A stretch of 64,000 nt of DNA, from NCBI GenBank assembly GCA_902557155.1, contig CACDYR010000003.1, positions 1-64,000 of the forward strand, in the 5' to 3' direction. Below, in pieces: positions 9,121 to 19,094 of this stretch. Position numbers and translations under genes: made by a program. The stretch comes from an uncultured Pelagibacteraceae bacterium. Its GTDB lineage: Bacteria; Pseudomonadota; Alphaproteobacteria; Pelagibacterales; Pelagibacteraceae. Each line of letters opens with the position of its first letter. Positions within the stretch are counted from its first letter, which is position 1. The notes under the pieces are model-generated. The model had not been told where the DNA came from. It did no database searches and saw nothing but the letters and a program-made list of their open reading frames with translations.

Positions 9121-9989
9121 TTATTTAAAACTCTACCTGCTACAGTTTTCAATTTATCTATAGTCTTTTTTGTTCTTTTTTCTGGAGCAGTAATAATTGC
9201 TACATCTAAACAATTGTTTGTTGGGTCATTTGGGTCAATATGATCTTCAAAATTATCAATTAAATTTTTAATCATAATTTTTGCTTTTTCAGCGTTTCCT
9301 AATAAAACTTTGATCACTTGTTGAACATCAACATTTTCATGATCTGGATGCCAACAATCAAAATCCGTTACCATAGAAACTGATGCATATCTAATTTCAG
9401 CTTCTCTTGCTAATTTTGCCTCTGGCATATTAGTCATTCCAATTACATCTGCTTTCCAAGATCTATATAAATTAGATTCAGCTAATGTAGAGAATTGTGG
9501 TCCCTCCATAACAACATAGGTTCCATTTCTTTGGTAATCTATATTGGATTTTTTAATTGCCTCTTCGCATGCATTCATTAAACCATTAGAGGTTGGGTGA
9601 GCCATTGATACATGGGCAACAATCTCATCATCAAAGAAAGTTTTATTTCTTGCAAAAGTCCTATCAATAAATTGATCAATGATAACAAATTTTCCAGGAG
9701 GTAAATTTTCTTTAAGAGAACCAACAGCTGATACAGAAACAATATCTGTTACACCTAATTGCTTAAGTGCATCTATATTTGCTCTAAAATTTATATTTGA
9801 AGGAGAAACATAATGTCCTCTTCCATGTCTTGGTAAAAAGTAAACTTCCTTGGTATTATATTTGGTTTTTAAGATCAGATCCGAAGGTTTGCCCCATGGA
9901 GTTTGTATATCCAGTAATTCTCTATCTATGAAATCTTCAACGTCATAAAGACCACTACCACCGATTATTGCTAATTTACCTATTGTCAT
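9117..9989 (-). CDS. mtnP: S-methyl-5'-thioadenosine phosphorylase
   Basis: 'LAIIGGSGLYDVEDF', 'FLPRHGRGHYVSPSNINFRAN', 'VVMEGPQFSTLAES', 'IGMTNMPEAKLAREAEI'. Confidence 0.93.
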   Translation of the reverse strand: MTIGKLAIIGGSGLYDVEDFIDRELLDIQTPWGKPSDLILKTKYNTKEVYFLPRHGRGHYVSPSNINFRANIDALKQLGVTDIVSVSAVGSLKENLPPGKFVIIDQFIDRTFARNKTFFDDEIVAHVSMAHPTSNGLMNACEEAIKKSNIDYQRNGTYVVMEGPQFSTLAESNLYRSWKADVIGMTNMPEAKLAREAEIRYASVSMVTDFDCWHPDHENVDVQQVIKVLLGNAEKAKIMIKNLIDNFEDHIDPNDPTNNCLDVAIITAPEKRTKKTIDKLKTVAGRVLNK

Positions 9990-10030
9990 AATTAAAAATT
10001 TATTTATTTATACTTTTATATTTAACTATT

Positions 10031-10558
10031 ATGAATTTAAAAGATTATATTAGATCTATTCCTGATTATCCAAAAAAAGGGATTTTGTTTAGAGATATTA
10101 CAACTTTAATTAAAGATGAGAATGCTTTTTCTGAAACAATCAACCAAATTGTAGAAAGATCAAAAAAATTTAATTTTACAAAAATTGCTGCAATTGAGTC
10201 TAGAGGTTTTGTATTTGCTTCTGCAGTTTCTTATATTTTAAAAAAACCATTTATTATGCTCAGAAAAAAAAATAAATTACCTGCAGAGGTTCATTCAGTA
10301 GATTTTGAGTTAGAATACGGAACAGCAACAATAGAGGTGCACAAAGATTCTATAAACGAGAAAGATACTGTTTTAATTATTGATGATTTAATTGCAACAG
10401 GTGGAACTGCAGAAGCTGCTGCAAAACTTGTTGAAATTTCAAAAGGAAAAGTTGCTGCTTTTATATTTGTTATTAATCTATTTGATTTAGGTGGCTCAGA
10501 TAATTTAATTAAAAAAAAATATAATGTTGAAAATTTAATGGAATTTCCAGGACATTAA
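10031..10558 (+). CDS. apt: Adenine phosphoribosyltransferase
   Basis: 'IRSIPDYPKKGILFRDITTLI', 'IESRGFVFASAV', PRPP loop 'VLIIDDLIATGGTAEA'. Confidence 0.95.
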   Translation: MNLKDYIRSIPDYPKKGILFRDITTLIKDENAFSETINQIVERSKKFNFTKIAAIESRGFVFASAVSYILKKPFIMLRKKNKLPAEVHSVDFELEYGTATIEVHKDSINEKDTVLIIDDLIATGGTAEAAAKLVEISKGKVAAFIFVINLFDLGGSDNLIKKKYNVENLMEFPGH

Positions 10559-11448
10559 ATTTTTATATTTGGTCTAAAAAAAGATTTTCTGCCTATTGCT
10601 GCATTCAAATAACCCATTGCCCTGTGTAAATATATTTTGCTTTTTTTGGGATTAAATATTGCAAGATATAATACATACTTTAACACTGCTGAGATAAAAG
10701 TTGGCAAACCATTAATTAATGCAAAAAAATAACCTTTGTGTTTTCTGTTAAAATAAAATTTTGACCATATCCAATGCCAGTTTCTAGACAGTTCTACTTC
10801 CTCTGAAAACTTTTGACTAACAGCCTTCCCACCTAAATGATTTATTTTAGATTTAGGAACAACATAAATTTCCTCATTATGGTCAATTAATCTTTTGCAA
10901 AAATCATCATTTTCTAAATATAAAAAAATATTTTCATCAAAAAATTTAAAATTTTCAAAATTTTTAATCTGATTTATTTTTTTTACATTTAAAAGCATTG
11001 CAAATCCATCAACACTTTTAACCATGAAAGGATTAATAGAATTTTCATTTTTTTTATTTTCGTCGAATAATTTGTAATTAATGTTAATACCTGATTTTAT
11101 AATAGGAGCAATTACAGCAAATGATTCAATTTCTTTTGAGGCGATAATCAATTCTTCGATTGTGTTATTTTCTAAAACAACATCAGGGTTTAAAATTAAA
11201 GCAAAATCAGTAGTAGAATGTTTTAAGCCTAAATTATTTCCAGCTCCCATGCCTAAATTTTCGAGAGACATAATACATTTTGCATTACTATATTTTTCTT
11301 CTATGCTTAACTTAAATTCTTTGTTTCCAGAATTATCAACAATTAAAATATTAATATCTTTCGGTATAGACTCTATACAATTATATATCACCTCCTCACT
11401 AATATAACTCACTATAACTACAGATAAATTTTGCCTAGATATTGACAT
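10555..11448 (-). CDS. GT2-family glycosyltransferase (rhamnosyltransferase-like)
   Basis: 'LSVVIVSYISEEVIYNCI', 'NLGMGAGNNLGLKHSTTDFALILNPDVVLE'. Confidence 0.85.
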   Translation of the reverse strand: MSISRQNLSVVIVSYISEEVIYNCIESIPKDINILIVDNSGNKEFKLSIEEKYSNAKCIMSLENLGMGAGNNLGLKHSTTDFALILNPDVVLENNTIEELIIASKEIESFAVIAPIIKSGININYKLFDENKKNENSINPFMVKSVDGFAMLLNVKKINQIKNFENFKFFDENIFLYLENDDFCKRLIDHNEEIYVVPKSKINHLGGKAVSQKFSEEVELSRNWHWIWSKFYFNRKHKGYFFALINGLPTFISAVLKYVLYLAIFNPKKSKIYLHRAMGYLNAAIGRKSFFRPNIKI

Positions 11449-11507
11449 AAGTGTTAGCTAAATGAACTATACTAATACTTTTTACTAATGTAAAAATAAT
11501 TTAATCA

Positions 11508-12521
11508 ATGAAAAAAATAATTGTAACCGGTGGGCTTGGATTTATTGGAAGTAATTTAATTGATTTATTAATTAAAAAAAATTTTTCAGTAATTAATATT
11601 GATAAAATTTCATATTCTTCAAATTTTTATAATTTAAAAGAATATAATAATTCAAATAAATACAAATTTATAAGATGTAACATTGGTGAAAGAAAATTTA
11701 AAAAAATACTTTTTAAATATAAGCCGATATGTATTTTTAATTTAGCTGCAGAAACTCACGTGGATAGATCTATCGATAATCCAGAACATTTTGTTCAAAG
11801 TAATATAGTAGGTGTTTATAAGTTATTGGAATACTTTAAAGAGTATTCACAAAAATTTACTTCAAAATTAATTCATATTTCTACAGATGAAGTTTATGGA
11901 GATATTTTAAAAGGAAGAACTTCAGAGAAATATCCCTATAACCCAAGCTCACCATATGCAGCAAGTAAAGCTGCCTCAGATCATTTAGTTCAATCCTATG
12001 TTAGAACTTATAAAATTCCAGCAATAATTACTAATTGCTCAAATAATTATGGACCAAAACAACACCCTGAAAAATTAATTCCTAAGTTAATTTATAATAT
12101 TTTAAACAATAAACCTTTACCAATATATGGAAAAGGCATGAATTCAAGAGAATGGATTTTTGTAAAAGATCATTGTGAAGCTTTAATTAAAATATTTAAA
12201 AAAGGTAAGATTGGTAATTTTTACAATATTGGTTCAAATAAGAATTTAACAAATCTTAAAGTGTGTGAGCATTTAATAAGTGTTGCAAAAAAAAATTCAA
12301 TTTTAGGAACTAAAGTTAAAATAAATTTTATTAAAGATAGACCTGGGCATGATATTAGATACGCTTTAAATAGTAACAAAATTAAGAAAGAATTAAATTG
12401 GAAGCCAAGAATTAATTTTAAAGAAGGAATTAAATTAACTTTTGATTGGTATAATAAAAATAGAAAATACTATAAATCAATTTCAAAAAAAGATATTTTA
12501 AAAAGATTGGGTAATAAATGA
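11508..12521 (+). CDS. rfbB: dTDP-glucose 4,6-dehydratase
   Basis: 'VTGGLGFIGSNLI', 'AAETHVDRSIDNPEHFVQSN', 'STDEVYGD', 'YAASKAASDH'. Confidence 0.92.
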   Translation: MKKIIVTGGLGFIGSNLIDLLIKKNFSVINIDKISYSSNFYNLKEYNNSNKYKFIRCNIGERKFKKILFKYKPICIFNLAAETHVDRSIDNPEHFVQSNIVGVYKLLEYFKEYSQKFTSKLIHISTDEVYGDILKGRTSEKYPYNPSSPYAASKAASDHLVQSYVRTYKIPAIITNCSNNYGPKQHPEKLIPKLIYNILNNKPLPIYGKGMNSREWIFVKDHCEALIKIFKKGKIGNFYNIGSNKNLTNLKVCEHLISVAKKNSILGTKVKINFIKDRPGHDIRYALNSNKIKKELNWKPRINFKEGIKLTFDWYNKNRKYYKSISKKDILKRLGNK

Positions 12522-13384
12522 TTAAAAAAGGAATTATATTAGCGGGAGGAATGGGAACTAGAATGAGTCCTTTAACCAAAGCTGTAAATAAGCAATTGTT
12601 ACCAATTTATGATAAACCTTTAATATTTTATCCATTATCTATTTTAATGTTAGCAAAAATTAGAGATGTACTAATTATAGTTAATAAAGGTCAACTGGAT
12701 CAATATAGAAAATTAATTCCCGATGGAAAAAAACTTGGGATGAAGATTGAGTATATCGAACAAGATAAACCTCGTGGGTTGCCAGATGCTTTCATCTTAG
12801 GGGAAAAATTTATTAAAAAAGATAATGTTGCTATGATTTTGGGTGATAATTTTTTTTACGGCCAGTCATTGAGTAAAATGCTTTTTGATTGTGTAAAAAT
12901 AAAAAAAGGTGCAAAAGTTGTACTTCACAAAGTTTCTAATCCTGAAAAATTTGGAGTAGCAACTGTTAAAGGAAAGAAAATTTTATCTATAAAAGAAAAA
13001 CCAAAAAATTCTAAATCTGATTTGGCAGTAACAGGATTGTATTTTTTTGACAATAAAGTTGTAAAATTTGCAAATAAACTTAAGCCCTCTAAAAGAAATG
13101 AGCTTGAAATAGTAGATTTATTAAATAGTTACAGAAAAATTAACCAGCTATCTTCTGAATTTTTAGGAAGAGGTGGGGCGTGGTTGGATACTGGTTCTAT
13201 AGAAGATTTTTATAAAACAAGCAATTTTGTTTCAGCTATTGAAAATTTACAAGGTTTTAAAATAGCATGTTTAGAGGAAATATCTTTAAATAATAATTGG
13301 ATAAATAAAAATAAAGTTTATGAAGCTATAAAATTTTATGGAAATTGCGACTATTCTAAATATCTAAAAAAAATCATATCTTAA
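12518..13384 (+). CDS. rfbA: Glucose-1-phosphate thymidylyltransferase
   Basis: 'KGIILAGGMGTRMSPLTKAVNKQLLPIYDKPLIFYPLS', 'LGDNFFYG', 'GGAWLDTGS'. Confidence 0.93.
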   Translation: MIKKGIILAGGMGTRMSPLTKAVNKQLLPIYDKPLIFYPLSILMLAKIRDVLIIVNKGQLDQYRKLIPDGKKLGMKIEYIEQDKPRGLPDAFILGEKFIKKDNVAMILGDNFFYGQSLSKMLFDCVKIKKGAKVVLHKVSNPEKFGVATVKGKKILSIKEKPKNSKSDLAVTGLYFFDNKVVKFANKLKPSKRNELEIVDLLNSYRKINQLSSEFLGRGGAWLDTGSIEDFYKTSNFVSAIENLQGFKIACLEEISLNNNWINKNKVYEAIKFYGNCDYSKYLKKIIS

Positions 13385-13911
13385 TGATTCAAAAAACAAA
13401 ATTTAAAGATCTTTTTTTAATAAAAAATACTGCCCATAAAGATCAAAGAGGATATTTTAAAGAGTTAGTTAGAGAAAATAAACTTAAAAAAAAATTTCCA
13501 TTTATAGTTATGTCTTGTTCAAAAAAAAATGTTGTAAGAGGTCTTCATATTCAGACAAAAAAACCTCAAGGCAAATTCGTAACTGTAATGAAAGGAAAAA
13601 TTTTTGATGTTGCCCTAGATTTGAGAAAAAAATCTAAAACTTTTGGAAAAATTTATAGTTGTGTTTTAAGTGAAAAAAATTCAAACTCAATATTTATCCC
13701 ACCAGGGTTTGCTCACGGTTTTCAATCCTTAGACAGAGAAACTTATGTTATCTACAGCTGTACTAAATACAGAGACAAAAAAAGTGAAATAACAATAGAT
13801 TTAAATGATAAAAATTTAAAAATTAAATGGCCATCTAAAATTAGAATTCTCTCAAACAAAGATAAAAAAGGAATTTCTTTTTTAAATTATAAAAAAAATT
13901 ATATTAAATGA
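13384..13911 (+). CDS. rfbC: dTDP-4-dehydrorhamnose 3,5-epimerase
   Basis: 'VRGLHIQTKKPQGKFVTVMKGKIFDVALDLRKKSKTFGK', 'IFIPPGFAHGF'. Confidence 0.92.
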   Translation: MIQKTKFKDLFLIKNTAHKDQRGYFKELVRENKLKKKFPFIVMSCSKKNVVRGLHIQTKKPQGKFVTVMKGKIFDVALDLRKKSKTFGKIYSCVLSEKNSNSIFIPPGFAHGFQSLDRETYVIYSCTKYRDKKSEITIDLNDKNLKIKWPSKIRILSNKDKKGISFLNYKKNYIK

Positions 13912-14612
13912 AAAATCTTATTCTAGTTACTGGAGGTCAGGGTAGATTTGCAAAGGTTTTAAAAAAAAATAATAAATTTCTAAATCTTTATTTTGCGACA
14001 AAAAAAGAGTGTAATATTTTAAATATTAAGTCTCTTGAAAAAATAATAAAAAAATTAAAGCCAAAAATAATTTTACATTGTGCAGGTTTGTCAAGACCAA
14101 TGGAAATTCATCAAAAAAATATTGAAAAAAGTATTGATTTAAATATTGTTGGAACTGCAAATGTAGTCAAAGTTTGTAAAAAAAATAATATTAAAATAAT
14201 CTATTTTTCAACAGGATATGTTTATGAGGGCAAAAAAGGAAATTATTCAGAAAAAGACCCTGTGAAACCATTTAATAATTACGGCTTGTCAAAACTAGGG
14301 GGTGAGTGTGCTGTGATGATGTATAAAAATTCTCTAATTTTAAGAATTACAATGACTGAAAGTCCATTTATGTATAAAAAAGCATACACTAATCTAAAAT
14401 CTAATTTTATGTTTCATGAAGACCTAGTAAAAATTTTACCAAAAATTATAAATTATAAAGGCATTTTAAATGTAGGAGGGAAAACTCAGTCAGTTTTTTC
14501 TTTTGCTAAATTACATAATAAAAAAGTAAAAAAAATTAAATTAAGTATTAAAGACAAACTACCATTTAATCAAACCATGAACACTTCTGTGTTAAAAAGA
14601 TTAATTAAATAG
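13908..14612 (+). CDS. SDR-type nucleotide-sugar reductase, RmlD-like (short)
   Basis: 'LVTGGQGRFAKVL', 'VGTANVVKVCKKNNIKIIYFSTGYVYEG', 'YGLSKLGGE'; last gene of the rhamnose operon. Confidence 0.75.
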   Translation: MKNLILVTGGQGRFAKVLKKNNKFLNLYFATKKECNILNIKSLEKIIKKLKPKIILHCAGLSRPMEIHQKNIEKSIDLNIVGTANVVKVCKKNNIKIIYFSTGYVYEGKKGNYSEKDPVKPFNNYGLSKLGGECAVMMYKNSLILRITMTESPFMYKKAYTNLKSNFMFHEDLVKILPKIINYKGILNVGGKTQSVFSFAKLHNKKVKKIKLSIKDKLPFNQTMNTSVLKRLIK

Positions 14613-14685
14613 TACTTTTGTAAGACTTATCCACAGCCTATTTATTGGTTTGAAATTACTTTATTAAATAATAACTTAACTGTCG

Positions 14686-15720
14686 ATGAGAATTGAAGAA
14701 GAGTTAAAATTAGATTATTCAGACGTTTTATTTAGACCTAAGAGAAGTACTCTAAAAAGTCGAAAAGATGTTAATCTTTTAAGGACTTATAGATTCAAGT
14801 ACAGTAAAAATGAATGGTCAGGTATTCCTATCATGGCAGCAAATATGGATGGAGTTGGAGAATTAAGTGTTGCTGAAAAATTAAATGAATATGGAATGAT
14901 AACATCTTTAACAAAACAACATGATGTTAAAAAAATTAAACAAAATAAAAATATTAAAAAAATATATCCTAATATCGCACTTAGTGTTGGTATCAAAAAA
15001 GAAGATTTTCAAAATTTAGATAAGGTATTAAAAGAATTTAGTTTTTTTAAGTTTATTTGTATTGATGTTGCTAATGGATATACAGAGCATTTTACTAATT
15101 TTATTAAATCAGTCAGAGATAAATATCCTACAAAAACGATTATTGCTGGCAATGTGGTAACAGCAGACATGACACAAGAATTAGTTCTAAGTGGAGCAGA
15201 TATTGTTAAAGTAGGAATTGGACCTGGAAGTGTTTGTACAACAAGAATTCAAACTGGAGTTGGTTATCCACAATTAAGTGCAGTAATCGAATGTGCTGAT
15301 GCAGCACATGGACTTGGTGCACATGTAATTGCAGATGGTGGATGCACATGTCCTGGTGATGTGGCTAAAGGTTTTGGAGGCGGAGCAGATTTTGTAATGC
15401 TTGGCGGTATGTTAGCTGGACATGATGAGGGAAATGGTAAAATTGTTAAAGTTAATGGAGAAAAATATATAGAGTTTTATGGATCTAGTTCTGAGGTTGC
15501 TAATAAAAAACACTATGGTGGACTATCAGATTATCGAAGTAGTGAAGGAAGAAAAGTAAGAGTAAAATATAGAGGCAAAATAAACGATACTATTTTAAAT
15601 ATTCTCGGCGGTGTAAGAAGTAGCTGTACTTATGTTGGTGCTCCTTCGCTTAAACAATTAAGCAAATGTACGACTTTCGTTAGAGTATCAAATCAGTTTA
15701 ATGATAGTTTAATTAAATAA
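14686..15720 (+). CDS. guaC: GMP reductase (IMPDH/GMPR family)
   Basis: 'LDYSDVLFRPKRSTL', 'VGIGPGSVCTTRIQTGVGYPQLSAV', 'IADGGCTCPGDVAKGFGGGADFVMLGGMLAGHDE'. Confidence 0.88.
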   Translation: MRIEEELKLDYSDVLFRPKRSTLKSRKDVNLLRTYRFKYSKNEWSGIPIMAANMDGVGELSVAEKLNEYGMITSLTKQHDVKKIKQNKNIKKIYPNIALSVGIKKEDFQNLDKVLKEFSFFKFICIDVANGYTEHFTNFIKSVRDKYPTKTIIAGNVVTADMTQELVLSGADIVKVGIGPGSVCTTRIQTGVGYPQLSAVIECADAAHGLGAHVIADGGCTCPGDVAKGFGGGADFVMLGGMLAGHDEGNGKIVKVNGEKYIEFYGSSSEVANKKHYGGLSDYRSSEGRKVRVKYRGKINDTILNILGGVRSSCTYVGAPSLKQLSKCTTFVRVSNQFNDSLIK

Positions 15721-15721
15721 T

Positions 15722-16240
15722 TTATTTTTCAAACTTAAAATCTTTAATATTTGTAGTTTCATATTTCTCAAAAGGCATGTGTATCCAAGGAGAGTCTTTT
15801 AAGTAATCTACAGAATAATCTGGTTTAAATTTTGATGTTGATTTATGCCATAAAACTGCAGTTTTAATTTTTTCATCAAAATAAAAACCATAAAAATGTT
15901 CTAACCATTTAATACTTTTTATTAAAGTTTTTCCAGAATCAGCTAAATCATCAACTAACAAAACATGTGAACCCAAATTTGGAGTGGTTTTTGCTAAATC
16001 TCTTGAAAAAGTAAACTGTCCTTGTTGATTTTTTATATCGTCACTATCACCATGGTAAGACTCAACAGATAAAATGGCTAAAGGGACATTAAAAAGTCTA
16101 CTAAAAATATCTCCAACCCTTAATCCACCTTTTGCAATACAAATTATTTGATTAAATTTTAAATTATCATCATGAATTTTTTTAGCTAATTGCTCTATCT
16201 TTTTATGATAATCTTCCCAAGTTATATAAATATCTTTCAT
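15722..16240 (-). CDS. Purine phosphoribosyltransferase (xanthine/hypoxanthine-guanine type)
   Basis: PRPP loop 'HVLLVDDLADSGKTLIKS'. The track ORF starts inside the tRNA region; the internal start MKDIYITWEDYHKK at 16240 is preferred. Confidence 0.82.
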   Translation of the reverse strand: MKDIYITWEDYHKKIEQLAKKIHDDNLKFNQIICIAKGGLRVGDIFSRLFNVPLAILSVESYHGDSDDIKNQQGQFTFSRDLAKTTPNLGSHVLLVDDLADSGKTLIKSIKWLEHFYGFYFDEKIKTAVLWHKSTSKFKPDYSVDYLKDSPWIHMPFEKYETTNIKDFKFEK

Positions 16241-16246
16241 AATTTT

Positions 16247-16323
16247 TGGTAGCGGGAAGTGGGATCGAACCACTGACCTCGGGCTTATGAGTCCCGCGCT
16301 CTAACCAACTGAGCTACCCCGCC
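16247..16323 (-). tRNA. tRNA-Met (CAU), elongator-type, CCA encoded
   Basis: Reverse complement GGCGGGGTAGCTCAGTTGGTTAGAGCGCGGGACTCATAAGCCCGAGGTCAGTGGTTCGATCCCACTTCCCGCTACCA folds as a cloverleaf; anticodon loop CTCATAA. A tRNA-Ile2 (CAU) was considered, but the acceptor and D-arm look like elongator Met. Confidence 0.92.
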
Positions 16324-16392
16324 TTAATTGATAAGTGGTTTATAATATAAATCTTTATTGTTTCAATAAACTTTTTTAAATCAAATTCTAAA

Positions 16393-16602
16393 CTAAATAA
16401 TAAAATAAATAGCTAATGAACTAACTAAACCAGCTAAAATAATTGAAAAAACAATTCTTTTTTTTAAAGTTCTTTTTTGGTCTAATCTAACTCTGTTTAG
16501 TAAAATATTTACATTAGTAGTTTTAATCTTATCTACTTCAAAATCTTTATTTCTAGCGATATCAGTATTAAATAATGATGTGTCTTGATCGTTTTTTTTC
16601 AC
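16393..16602 (-). CDS. Small single-TM protein (69 aa)
   Basis: Charged N-terminus, C-terminal TM; shares NV[ND][IV]LxxR...KxxKR-TM layout with the ORF at 32544..32741. Confidence 0.6.
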   Translation of the reverse strand: MKKNDQDTSLFNTDIARNKDFEVDKIKTTNVNILLNRVRLDQKRTLKKRIVFSIILAGLVSSLAIYFII

Positions 16603-16647
16603 AATTTATCTAACCAGCTAATTAACTTAAATACAATAAAATTATAA

Positions 16648-19092
16648 TTAAATTTTTCTAAAATCTTTTGTATTTAGTGGTTTTGAAAGAATTTCGATTG
16701 GATATTTGATCTTCTCTACTTCTATGAATAAATTTTTATCTTTAAGCGTATCTATTGTGTTTCCTGAATTAACATAGCCAAATGATAAATTTTTATCAAA
16801 GCAGAATGAATAATTTCCTGAAGTTGTTCTTCCAATGATTTTATGATCTAAATAAATCGGCTCTTCATGTAATAACAAAGGTTGACCTGGTTTACTATCT
16901 TTTAATGTAAACATCATCATTCTCTTTTCTAAAGGTTTATCTTTAATTTTTAACAATGCGTCTTTACCTATAAAATTAAAATTTTTTTTATAACTAATAG
17001 TAAAATTTAAACCTGCTTGATACTGATTTTCCTCTGGGGAAATGTCATGGCCCCAATGTAAAAAACCACTTTCCATTCTCATTATATCCATTGCATGCAT
17101 GCCGCAATGAGATAAGCCAAAGTTTTTGCCTTCATTAGCTAAAATTTTATATAAATCCAAAGCATCGTTTTTATTTACATATAATTCAAAGCCAAGTTCA
17201 CCCACATAAGATATTCTTTGCGCCCAAACTTTTATATTCTCAATCAATACATTTTTTCCTGATCCAAATAGAAAATTTTCTGGTGAATAATCTTCATCAC
17301 TAATCTTTTGAATCATGTCTCTACTTTTAGGACCAAATAAACCAAGACAGCAAATCTCTTCTGTAACATCAATAAATTTAACATCTTCAGACAAATATTT
17401 TAAAAGATGAAATTTATCTCTTTCTCGGGTTGCTGCTGAACTAACTATTCTAAAATAATTTTTATCAATACAGGAAACTGTTACATCCGTTTCAATACCA
17501 CCATCCTCATTTAGCATGTGAGTATAGGTAGATTTGCCAATTTCATTCTTAATATTAGCTGTACAAATTTTTTGTAAATCGCTATGAACTTTCTCACCTT
17601 TTAAATCAAATTTAGAAAAAGTTGAAAAATCAAAAAGTCCGACATTTTTTCTAGCATTTATAGTTTCATGTTTTGCTGATGGATACCAATTTTGATAGTT
17701 AAAACTATATTCATATTCTGGTTTTTCTCCATTTAGGGAATACCACATAGGTCTTTCAAAACCTCCTGTAACACCAAAACATGCACCAGCTTTTTTTAAT
17801 TCTTCGTGATAAGGTAATAATTTTTCATTTCTTGAAGTTTCGTGTTGTTTATAAGGCCAATGCATCCCATAAAGATCTCCTAAGGTTTCAGTAACCCTAT
17901 CCATGATAAATTTTTTAGATGAATGAAACTTTTGAAATCTTTTTATATCTAGTGAAAATAAATCTTCATTTATATAACCATTAATCATCCATTCAGCAGT
18001 AACTCTACCTGCACCTCCTGAACTTGCTATTCCGATACTATTAAAACCACAACATGTGTAAAGATTTTTAACTTCTGATGTTTCTCCAAGTAAATATTGT
18101 GTATCTGGTGTAAATGACTCAGGGCCTGAAAAAAATTTTCTTATACCTGCGTTTTCTAACATTGGGAGTCTGTGAAAAGATTTTTCAAGGTAGGGCTCAA
18201 AATGATCAAAATCGTCAGGAAATTCTCCAAATGAAAAATCATCAGGAACTCTGCCACTATCTTTAAAAGCAGGTTTTGCATTAGGTTCAAAAATTCCAAC
18301 TAACATTTTTCCAGCATCTTCTTTTAAATAAAGACAAGCATTGTAATCCCTCAAAACAGGTAAATCTTTAGGAAGATCTTTCATTGGTTCTGTGATCACA
18401 TAGAAGTGCTCATTAGGATATAGTGGAACACTAACACCAATATCTTCTCCAATTTGTCGAGACCACATTCCTGTAGCTAAAACTACGTATTCACAATCAA
18501 TTTTTCCTTGAGAAGTTTCAACACCAGATATTCTTTTATTTTTTACTAAAATTTTTTTTACCGGTGACTTCTCAAATATTTGAACACCCAGCATTTTAGC
18601 TGCTTTTGCTAATACATTGGTTACACCAACTGGATCTGCTTGACCATCTTTTGGCATATAAACACCACCAACTAAATCCTCATTTTTTAACACTGGATAT
18701 AGTTCTTTTATTCTTTCTTTGCTTAATACTTCTACTTCAACGTTGGATAGTTTTGCAGTTGTAGCTTGCCTTAACAATTCCTGCATCCGTTCTTTTGAAG
18801 AAGCTACTGTAATTGCACCATTTTGTTTAAGACCAGTTGATAAACCAGTTGTTTTTTCAAGCTCTTTATAAAGATCTAAAGAATATTTTCTTAATTTCGT
18901 AATTGTAGAAGTTGCTCCTAATTGTCCTATTAGTCCGGCAGCATGCCAAGTTGTACCTGATGTTAATTGATCTCTTTCTAATAAAACAACATCTTTCCAG
19001 CCAAATTTAGCTAAATGATAGGCACAAGAAGTGCCAGCAACGCCACCCCCTATTACAACTACCTTTGTGCTTGAAGGATAGTTTTTTTCCAT
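16648..19092 (-). CDS. Dimethylglycine/sarcosine dehydrogenase-type FAD oxidoreductase with GcvT-like C-terminus
   Basis: 'KVVVIGGGVAGTSCAYHLAKFGWKDVVLLERDQLTSGTTWHAAGLIGQLG' (FAD-linking His context); C-terminal folate-binding aminomethyltransferase domain. Confidence 0.9.
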   Translation of the reverse strand: MEKNYPSSTKVVVIGGGVAGTSCAYHLAKFGWKDVVLLERDQLTSGTTWHAAGLIGQLGATSTITKLRKYSLDLYKELEKTTGLSTGLKQNGAITVASSKERMQELLRQATTAKLSNVEVEVLSKERIKELYPVLKNEDLVGGVYMPKDGQADPVGVTNVLAKAAKMLGVQIFEKSPVKKILVKNKRISGVETSQGKIDCEYVVLATGMWSRQIGEDIGVSVPLYPNEHFYVITEPMKDLPKDLPVLRDYNACLYLKEDAGKMLVGIFEPNAKPAFKDSGRVPDDFSFGEFPDDFDHFEPYLEKSFHRLPMLENAGIRKFFSGPESFTPDTQYLLGETSEVKNLYTCCGFNSIGIASSGGAGRVTAEWMINGYINEDLFSLDIKRFQKFHSSKKFIMDRVTETLGDLYGMHWPYKQHETSRNEKLLPYHEELKKAGACFGVTGGFERPMWYSLNGEKPEYEYSFNYQNWYPSAKHETINARKNVGLFDFSTFSKFDLKGEKVHSDLQKICTANIKNEIGKSTYTHMLNEDGGIETDVTVSCIDKNYFRIVSSAATRERDKFHLLKYLSEDVKFIDVTEEICCLGLFGPKSRDMIQKISDEDYSPENFLFGSGKNVLIENIKVWAQRISYVGELGFELYVNKNDALDLYKILANEGKNFGLSHCGMHAMDIMRMESGFLHWGHDISPEENQYQAGLNFTISYKKNFNFIGKDALLKIKDKPLEKRMMMFTLKDSKPGQPLLLHEEPIYLDHKIIGRTTSGNYSFCFDKNLSFGYVNSGNTIDTLKDKNLFIEVEKIKYPIEILSKPLNTKDFRKI

Positions 19093-19094
19093 TT

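Noticed and set aside
14627-14635. Perfect DnaA-box-like TTATCCACA upstream of guaC
   Set aside because: Only a single box noticed; no cluster, no AT-rich unwinding element plus dnaA/dnaN context, so not evidence for an origin.
16241-16273. N-terminal extension of the phosphoribosyltransferase ORF (MVRSHFPLPKI)
   Set aside because: Overlaps the tRNA-Met 3' end; the internal Met at 16240 gives the expected N-terminus.
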